A program made the position numbers and the translations under genes. This document shows positions 56,386 through 64,000 of a DNA stretch of 64,000 nucleotides, one piece after another. Under the pieces are notes generated by a model, which was given only the letters and a program-made list of their open reading frames with translations, was not told the DNA's origin and did not search any database. The DNA is from Lagopus muta (taxonomy: Eukaryota; Chordata; Aves; Galliformes; Phasianidae), in NCBI RefSeq assembly GCF_023343835.1, contig NC_064449.1, positions 2,207,778-2,271,777 of the forward strand, given 5' to 3'. Each line of letters starts with the position of its first letter. The stretch's first letter is position 1.

Positions 56386-57060
56386 CAACATGCCTAATTC
56401 CCTATTGATTCTAGCCAAAAGCTGAGCACTACTTAAACTGCTAACACCACTATGAATTGTGCATCATTTTTGCACTCAGTATTCGGTGCTTGAATTTCCT
56501 ACCACTGGATCCTGATCTGTCCAAATTGAACACTGTTTTACTATCAGCAATCTTCACACTGTGGATAGATTTTTATATTAGTCATGCACTTCAATTTAAT
56601 AAACTGAAAGATGGGACCCCTCTGTTTGTCGCAGACAGGTAGGCTTTCCAAACCTTGACTCATCCTTGCAAGGCTTTGTCTATCTTTTCCTGTTGACAAC
56701 ATATTTTAACAGCATGGATATCAGATATAGATTCAGTAGTTTATCTCATTCTTGCTAATGCAGGAATCACACCATCTCTAGCTATCGAGTTAGTATTTTC
56801 CTATGAATGGAATTGTGATTCATATTCACCTTCCTAGTTTCCTTATCTTAGTGTGAGCTTCCATTAGATGACTATCTGAAATCATCCCCAAGTCATTTGT
56901 GGTGTCATGGCTTTAACACGTACCAAATGGCAGGTGTAATCTTTGCAGTCTGTGTCTAGCTACACACCTATGTGTTAGTTGGATGAAGATGCATATTGCT
57001 CACTTGAGGCCAGCTTACTCTTTCCCTGTTGTTTTCTGTTATCAGTGATGCATGGGTTTT
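56386..57060. other. Unassigned A+T-rich sequence, possibly a very old LINE
   Basis: Fragments such as ATCATCCCCAAGTCATTTGT vaguely resemble the region downstream of the RT domain in old minus-strand CR1-type elements ('ACCCCCAGATCC'-type block). The order of blocks does not hold over a useful length, so I do not call an element. Confidence 0.3.
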
Positions 57061-59430
57061 GTCTGGGTGTTCAATTCCTCCCTCATCAAGCCACAAAGGA
57101 CCTGGCCATTTCACTCTCTGCTACCCAGCCTTCTGGAGGAAGATGGATCCACTCTGTTATTGACAGCTAAGACATTACACCCAGCCCCTGCGTTGCAGTC
57201 TGGTGCCTGGTGTGCTCACAGGGCACTCCTTTCTTTCCGTAATAAAGCCATTAGAGCTTCACTGCAGGCTTTCTCTGCTCTTCACCCAAATCGGGGTCGA
57301 CGTGGCTGTTGTGTTTACCACACTGCTGGGCAGGTGTGAGATTTGGATACGGTACAGAAAATGCATCCACCAGCTGGAGGAAAAAGCACCAGAGGAATTT
57401 CTAGCTTTGCTGTGAGTGAAATAGCAAGAGCGGCTGCCCAGCAACTGCATTTTGTAGCTTGCTGAGTTCATCTCCGTTGGGGAATGATTAATGAGGGTCC
57501 AGCTGTGATGGGACAAGAACATGGCTCAGGTGGACAGAAAAACACCCCAGAAATTTCAAAAACTCTTTGAAAAAAGTGCATGTCAGACAGGTCTTTTGAA
57601 TTACCACTTGCAGAAAAGCCACAATACAGCAACTGCTTTGGGGACAGCTTGTGAGGAAACAACAGTCCTGGGAAAGAAAGCTCACCTCAGGTGATATCTG
57701 CATGGGATCCATCTCCACAGCACCACTGCCAAATCCATCTCCTGTGATCAGTAGTGCACTTCAGTATTATTTTATTCAAAACTCAGTCCTATTAAGAAAG
57801 AAACAGGCTTTTGGGCAAACGATTGCTGCACAACACGTGCCCCTGGTGAGTGAACCATGGGTCATGGCTATATGAGCAATCCCAGAGGTTTATTACCCAC
57901 CATATGGGATGTCCCTGCCTGGGGTTTGCCAATGAACAGCACTGAATGAATCGGTTGTGTTTCCCAGTTACAAACTCATAACCAGATGGGATATTATGTT
58001 ATCTGTTCCTATCTCCCCCTGATCACAGAGCATTTGCCCTCCAGCCTTTGTTTTATGGCTAAAGAAGAACAGATACTCCAGCAAGATGTTAAATCTTCAC
58101 CTAAACTCTGTATCTGCATCGAATCCTGCGTGATTAAATGCTGTCAGATGAACTTTGTACTTCACTAGGGGAGAGGGGAGATGTCCTCTTTATCCTGAAA
58201 AGGTCTTAGGGCCTCAAAAAAGGATGGTACCCACTGCACACAGAACATCTGCACTCTGGCCACACAGCAGTTTCTAAATGTTCTCATCAAATGAGAGCAT
58301 AAAAGAAAGGCAAGACCAAGTGTCTGTGGTGTTGAGGACTTAAATGTGAGTTTTCACTGGAAAGTGCAACCACTATGGGTGGTTTGCTCCCCTGAGAAAT
58401 GCCTCAGCCTCTGGGCTGGAGCATGGAAATAATGGCTGGTAAGCAGTGAGATGGGCTGGTAATGTGCAGTCTGTTGATAGTGATGAATTTTAGCCTTCAG
58501 GAATTAGGTGAAGCCTCTCGTAGTCAGCAGTGGTCCTCTGAGATTTGGAGGAGGGTGGGTGGAGTACTGGTAGAGAGGTGAATGTTGAAGTTAGTGCATT
58601 TAAGTGTGAAATAAATATTAGATCCAGGGCAGCAGAGGTCAGAGATCTTAAATCAAGAAAGCATCTGTAGCTAATACTGCTTTTCTGAATGAAGCAGGTG
58701 AATCCATTTACCACTCATTGGAAGGTAGAAGCAGTCAAGGCTTGGAAAGAAGTGAGCTGTGTCATATTTTTGACTTGCACAAGAATTTTGCCATCACCAA
58801 ACACAACGATACCATGACTCAGTCAGGTAAACTGCTGTGAGAGGATGAAAAACCAACTGGAAAGCCATTCTTCCCACGTGGCTGTGACACTTGGAGGGCC
58901 CTTGCTGTGCCACCGTGGAGGACCATGGAGCTCCATCAGTGCTGGTACAGGGAGGCTCTACACAGTGCTGTGACACGTGTGATGGAGATGCCCCAATACC
59001 CTCACTGCTCTGTGGCCAGGAGCATTTGATGGAGTGCACAACAGGATGATTTCTCATGCCCCACAATTCCCAATCACTTCCCACAAGACAAGCAAATAAA
59101 TAAATGGAAGTACACTGGTGGCTTCTTACCACCCATCCCTCCAGATACAAATAATGTGAGTATCACAAGCATGTCTAATTCACATGAATAATTTATGCAA
59201 AACAATAAGTTCCTCACACCAATAAACAGAATAAATACAACTCCCAGAGACCACATTAGAGTCGAGGATTCATTTTTACAAAGATATAAAACCGTTATGA
59301 TCAAGAAAGGGGAGAAATAATCTCTATCAATAACACTTCCTTATTCTTCATTGTTTTATTTGCACGCTGCTGCATCCCTGTGTAGTGTACAATCCATCCA
59401 GCTGTCCTGGGGATGCCTTCGAAGCTGTTC
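57061..59430. other. Unique intergenic DNA, nothing identified
   Basis: Overlapping frames of 60-118 codons on both strands without features. No transposon recognised. Confidence 0.5.
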
Positions 59431-59730
59431 CAGCAGGTATTATATTAATCATTTCTCATCACCAGACAGACATTGTTGGAGGCTTTTCTTGCTTCGCTTA
59501 TGACATTAGATCACTTTTAGCAACAAGCAGAGCAGTATCTAAACATATTTTTCACTGCAGAGGCTGAGACACAGTCGTATTTGTGGAATAAATATTTCCA
59601 CCCTTAATTTCATACTGGCACTTGCTGCACAAGGAATAAAATGTCATTATTAAACACCAGCAGCGTTTCTGAATTCAGGAATTAAAAATCAGTGGAAATG
59701 CACTGTGTAATTGACAATTTGTTTTGATTT
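59431..59730. promoter_or_regulatory. Conserved-looking unique block
   Basis: GTATTATATTAATCATTTC, GACATTAGATCAC, TAAACATATTTTTCAC, GTGGAATAAATATTTCCACC (a near-perfect inverted repeat), GTCATTATTAAACACC, GAATTAAAAATCAGTGG and GTAATTGACAATTTG occur in a repeat-free 300 bp. The texture is that of a conserved enhancer-like element. Inference only. Confidence 0.33.
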
Positions 59731-62015
59731 TTTTGCTGGTATCTTTTTTTCCATCCAGGTCCAGATCATCTTTATCCATTGTTTCCCAGCTTCTACTACT
59801 CCATCATTACCTAAAAGAGCTCAATAGAAACATCTTAATGCACTGTCTACTTAGTACTGTCACTTCTGTGGCTGTGTTCTATAGAGAACCCCGATATCCC
59901 TACCTTTCATCTAACAATCCTCCCCCTAAATAAACCTTTATTGGGTATCTGCTGATTTTCCTCATGGTCTACCTCATTTTCTGAACTGATTAAGAGCAGA
60001 ATCAGTGCTCCTGTCATCTAAAATTCAAGTGTTTTTTCACTTTTGGCAGAAATTTGGGATGTCACTGAAGAGGTAGAAATGCAGGTTTTTTAAATACTGT
60101 GCAACTTTTTAGACTTCTATCCCAAATTTAGCTAGCCAGATCACAACGACAATATTCAAGCTGCATTAATTTAGCAGCACAAATTAGTTCCCTCAGTGGG
60201 AATCTATCTCATGTTCAGCATGGAAAACATTGGGTCCCTTTGGAGGGGAAACACCTACCTCTGCAACTCTTAATTGCAGCCGTTAATTGTCAGGTTGGAA
60301 ATGCTGGCTGGCTACAAACGAGAACTGTAAATGATGAAGGCAAGATGAAAGGAGAACAAAGCTTCAGCCAAATGCAAAGCCAAGTGCTTTGGGGTGCAAG
60401 ACCCTGGGGATGGGCTGCCTGAGGGCAGAGCAGGTTGCTGGCAGAAGGACCAGTTTCAGCAGAAACTGGAAACGCATCAGCTTGCGTATGGAAGAGCTGG
60501 ATATGGAGAGAGGGGTAGTGTCAGCTTGGGCTCCCTGGAACGTACATGCTTCCTTCTCCTCCCATTGCAATCTACATGCAATAACACGGAATAGCAACAC
60601 AAAAAGGCCTTGGGGAAAGATGTAGAAGGAGAAGATTGTGTTTCGGCCCAGCTGGCCTGGATACAGGAGGATCCATGCAGGGCACGCATGGAGCCGTGCA
60701 AAGGGAGTGAAATGTATTTCCACGATGAAAGCAGCCGTGCTATGGCAAGCTTGTGCTGAAAAGGAAGGATGCCACAGCAATTATCTCCACTGCCTATCAC
60801 GGAATGTACGGCTCTGTGCCACGTTGCACAGGTGCTGGGAATAAATTTAACTTGGTTTGCCTCCATCTTGTCTGAGCAAATCTTCCAAGATGGCTCAGAG
60901 AAATAATAGAGCTGCAACTGCTAAGGAAACTAAGGAGGTCTGGTTGGTTGTTTGGTTTTTTTTTTTCAATTACTGTATTGAAAAAAAAAAATGCAAAAAA
61001 AGTCTCTTTAGAATTACTTTCATGGGAAGATTCTGGTTTCCTACGCAGAGTTCATGGTTTTTCCTCTCATTAAATCTTTATCCACTTCAGAAAGAGCAAG
61101 AAAACCTTGGGCAGGTGGAGGAGAACTTATTTTCAAAAGGCAAAGCTTTTCTCTGAGATTATTATGATTCTTAATGTTTTTGGAGAGAAAGCTGTCCTTG
61201 GGAAAAAAAAAAATTGAATTTTATTGGGTGCCGTGAGCAAGGAAGTCAACATCTACATGGGAGAAGACTTTTTGGTGACAAAAGAGAGGAAAAATCTGCA
61301 CACAACATTGTGCACTTCAAAGTCTTGAAAAGAAGTTCTGCTTCTCAACCACCGTGCTTAAAAAAGAAGCGGGGAATGAAAAAGTAATTGAAAATTAGTG
61401 CCACTCCTTGAAGAGCAATTTCCTTCAGAGAAACAGTTTCCTGAAAAAAAGAAAAGAAAATAAAAGAAAAAGATAGTTATTTTTGGAATTTTTTCATGCT
61501 ATTCCAATTATTGTCATCTAAACAAATAGCCTTGTTTGCTAGTATAGGCCAAAACCAGCAAAATCATCATATATTGCTCTTACTACATTGTTACAGCTCT
61601 GAATATAAATCTTTCCTGCACTCTGATGGATCCAATGACATTATTCAAAGAACTCAATGGCGATTTTCATGGGTGAAACTGATTTTTGACCCACACCTCC
61701 GCAGAAAATGTTCCTAGCTGTGATCCTACAACTATTCCTGACATGGTCTGTAGGTTTAAGAGCTCCTTCCACAGATGTGCCCCATGCCACAAAGAGGACC
61801 TTACCTGGATGCTGGTTTTACCACAGAGCCCAAGAAGCAGAGCTGGAGGAAACCCTGTTTCTTATGACACAAGATGATGTTTGCAGTTTGGCCCCAGTTT
61901 GACCTGGGTTTCCTCTGTGTCAACTTTGGCACGCTGCCTGGAAGGAGCTCTTTTTATCGCAAAATATGTGATAATAAAAAATAATACGAAATGAGGAACA
62001 TCAATTTTTTATGCA
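59731..62015. other. Unique intergenic DNA with short A/T runs
   Basis: Open frames of up to 146 codons (minus strand, 60477-60917) lack domain features. Low-complexity items are T11/A10 runs near 60957-60991 and an A-rich GAAAAAAAGAAAAGAAAATA stretch near 61442. Confidence 0.5.
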
Positions 62016-62017
62016 GT

Positions 62018-62317
62018 TGGACAGCGGCAGGACAAGGGGGAACGGTTTTAAACTAAAGGAGGGAAGGTTTAGATTGGATGTCAGGGGGAAGTTTTTCACT
62101 GAGAGAGCAGTGAGGTGCTGCAACATGTTTTGCAGAGAGGCTGAGGATGCTCCATTCCTGGAGGTGTTCAAGGCCAGGTTGGATGGAGCCCTGGGCAGCC
62201 TGGTCCAGTACCAGATCTATGGAGGTTGGTGGCCCTGCCTGTGGCAGGGCATTGGAAATTGATGATCCTTGAGGTCCCTTCCATCCCAAGCCATTCTGTG
62301 ATTGTATGATTCAATGA
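62018..62317 (+). mobile_element. CR1 LINE, 300 bp 3' fragment (plus strand)
   Basis: GCGGCAGGACAAGGGGGAAC, GGTTTTAAACTAAAGGAGGG, AGGTTTAGATTGGATGTCAG, AGAGCAGTGAGGTGCTGCAA, 'TTCCTGGAGGTGTTCAAGGC', 'CAGGTTGGATGGAGCCCTGG', 'GGAAATTGATGATCCTTGAG', GTCCCTTCCATCCCAAGCC and CATTCTGTGATTGTATGATT give a nearly complete view of this subfamily's 3' UTR, including the diverged terminal octamers. Confidence 0.96.
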
Positions 62318-63540
62318 AAATAGGTACTACAATGATCCATACAGGCTGTCCTCTGGTGCTTTGGGCTCCTCTGCTGGGGCCAGCTCAGATTGGGCAGCTA
62401 CCTTTAACTGCTCTGATTGTCAGCAAGGACATCAGTGCTCTATTGCCCATGCATTGCTCTTTTAGCTGTGGGATGTGAGGAGGGGATAGAGAAGAGTTCC
62501 CATTTTCTGAACAGGGGCCTCTGCACCAGTGTGAACACCACGCACGCAGTCCCTCTTGGGATTTGGCTTCTGCCAGAATTCAAAGCAGATTTTCTTGCTC
62601 CACGAAAGCATGATCAAAGCCTCCTTCCCTCCCTTCCTCCCTCCCTCCCTCCTTCAGCTGACTACAGCAATATTCCTCATCAAAAAGCAAGAAAAAAAAA
62701 AAAGCATATTTGCCTGTGGTCGTCTTCTAAATAAATCCCCCCATCTCGGGAGGTTTGGGGCTGCTGTTTCACCTTCAATCAGCTTCAGTGCTGCTGGTAA
62801 GATTTTTTTTCTCTTCATCACCTTCAGAAACAAAATCCTGCTATTGTAGGCATTTGAGATGTTTACATCTGTTTATCTTCCTTCTGATCTCAGTAGCTGT
62901 GTATCATTTCATCTCCTTTAGCTGTGTCGTTAGTTCTGCACTGATCTCTGAGAAAAGTGTGCTTGCAAAGCTTTGCCACTGAAGCCATCTCAACCAACAC
63001 CCCTGTGGGAATATTTCCACCTTCCTCTCCTCTGGTCTCACCTCCTTTTTCTTTGTCTCTTGAAAGAGCACTCACGCACTTATTTTCTAAGCAGCCCCCA
63101 CTGCAGTGCATTGTCCTGTTATTTCCTACCACGGAAAAAAGACATGTTGTTTTAGGAGTTTGCATGCAAAGTCTTGCTTTCATTGTCTCAATGAAGCTAC
63201 GCATGGCAAGGATGTTCCTTTATCCACTTGGAAGATTTGCAAGGCCTGATTTTTCTGCATTGGGCAGGTGCAGATAGGAGAGCATTTTAAGGTCAAGAAC
63301 TGGCATTTCAATTCATCATGAAGGTACATGACACACCAAGGAACATTCCTAGAGTCAGATGCAGCCACGCTGTCACTCTGGGCACCAATGCCAGAGACAA
63401 ATCCAGCGCCCATGGCAGGGTAAGGCTGAGTGCAGTGCTTGTGAGAGCCCATCCTGATGCATCCAAGACTGATAGAAGCAGTCTCCAGTGGTCCCCATAG
63501 AGAAAATGGCAGGGGATGCCTAGGGCACTGACCTCTGAAA
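62318..63540. other. Unique intergenic DNA with a (TCCC)n tract
   Basis: A CCTTCCTCCCTCCCTCCCTC tract near 62630-62656 is the only simple repeat. Pyrimidine-rich, with open frames of about 100 codons on both strands that reflect composition, not genes. Confidence 0.5.
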
Positions 63541-63544
63541 TGTT

Positions 63545-63684
63545 CTCCTTGGACACATTCAAGGTCAGGCTGGAGGAGCTCTGATCACCTGTAGGTATCC
63601 CTGTTTGCTGCAGGGGAGTTGGACCAGATGGCCTTTAAGGGTCCCTTCCAAATCAAATGATTCAATGATTCTATAATTCTATAA
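63545..63684 (+). mobile_element. CR1 LINE, 140 bp 3' fragment (plus strand)
   Basis: GGACACATTCAAGGTCAGGC, TGGAGGAGCTCTGATCACC, 'GCAGGGGAGTTGGACCAGAT', 'GGCCTTTAAGGGTCCCTTCC' and ATTCAATGATTCTATAATTC show the CR1 tail with three diverged terminal octamers. Confidence 0.94.
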
Positions 63685-63964
63685 ATGTCCCAGAGCATCT
63701 AATAGCATACAGCCCATCACCAAGCAACCCCTGCATTTGGGGTATTGAAGCCACACTACGATCCCTACCTAAAGAGGGTTGCATAACCCAAACAGCAATG
63801 GGAATGCAAGGTTGTCCAAAGAAGGGAGGTGGCCATGAGGTTGCAATGCCCTAAATAAGAGAGTGTTTGGGTCTGTGGGCTTACAACACCTGGCCTTTGT
63901 CTGCCCACCAGTAACAGCAGGTACGGTGCTCAGGGAGACAACAGTAATCCCACAGCAGTCACAG
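63685..63964. other. Unassigned DNA between two CR1 copies
   Basis: No match recognised. The right part could belong to the CR1 copy that leaves the window. Confidence 0.4.
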
Positions 63965-64000
63965 GCATGGGTTGATGGTTGGACCAGATGATCTTAGTGG
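63965..64000 (+). mobile_element. CR1 LINE 3' region, cut by window end (plus strand)
   Basis: GGGTTGATGGTTGGACCAG followed by ATGATCTTAGTGG is the beginning of a CR1 tail; the expected TCCTTTCCAACC-type block and octamers should lie just past the window edge. Confidence 0.85.

Noticed and set aside
56386-57060. Possible fifth ancient minus-strand LINE
   Set aside because: Only isolated resemblances; block order does not hold over a useful length.
60477-60917. 146-codon minus-strand frame overlapping a 138-codon frame in another phase
   Set aside because: Two long overlapping frames without features suggest composition, not coding.

Overview
This 64 kb window reads as intergenic (or deep intronic) DNA from a bird, most likely a galliform (chicken, turkey, quail or a relative). 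The main evidence is the repeat content. There are about twenty copies or fragments of CR1, the LINE that dominates avian genomes. Many plus-strand copies end in degenerate ATTCTATG-type octamers, and the minus-strand copies start with the complement (ATCATAGA, ATCACAGA). One copy near 41.1 kb is of a type I associate with galliform CR1. The rest is moderately A+T-rich, with short A or T runs and few simple repeats. There is no operon-like packing, no tRNA or rRNA signature, and no open frame that I recognise as a host protein exon. All open frames are short or explained by repeats, so no protein-coding gene is called.

Layout. 0-8 kb: unique DNA with CR1 pieces near 2.0, 3.8 and 7.8 kb and an A+T-rich block near 3.0-3.5 kb. 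8.8-14 kb: the repeat-densest part, with two very old CR1-like LINE remnants (8.9-9.6 kb minus strand, 12.2-12.6 kb plus strand) and several younger CR1 fragments. 14-24.7 kb: mostly unique, with the first copy of an LTR-like repeat (17.66-17.83 kb) and a pair of adjacent palindromes at 23.43-23.50 kb. 24.8-25.9 kb: another old LINE with a readable reverse-transcriptase trace. 26-49 kb: unique blocks separated by CR1 fragments, a strong homeodomain-site-like cluster at 26.4-26.8 kb, an (ATCC)n array at 43.8-44.0 kb and a pyrimidine tract at 47.6 kb followed by conserved-looking DNA. 49.6-51 kb: a long old LINE remnant on the minus strand. 53.75-53.95 kb: the second copy of the LTR-like repeat. 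54-64 kb: largely unique, ending in three CR1 copies, the last cut by the window edge.

Nothing here works as a gene set. If the window has a function it is probably regulatory: several 200-500 bp stretches, free of recognisable repeats, are rich in TAATTA/ATTA and octamer-like motifs, the look of developmental enhancers in gene deserts. That is a visual inference and needs a cross-species alignment. The most distinctive observation is the pair of LTR-like copies 36 kb apart. Each keeps an inverted E-box stem (CAGGTG / CACCTG) with a compensatory base-pair change between copies.
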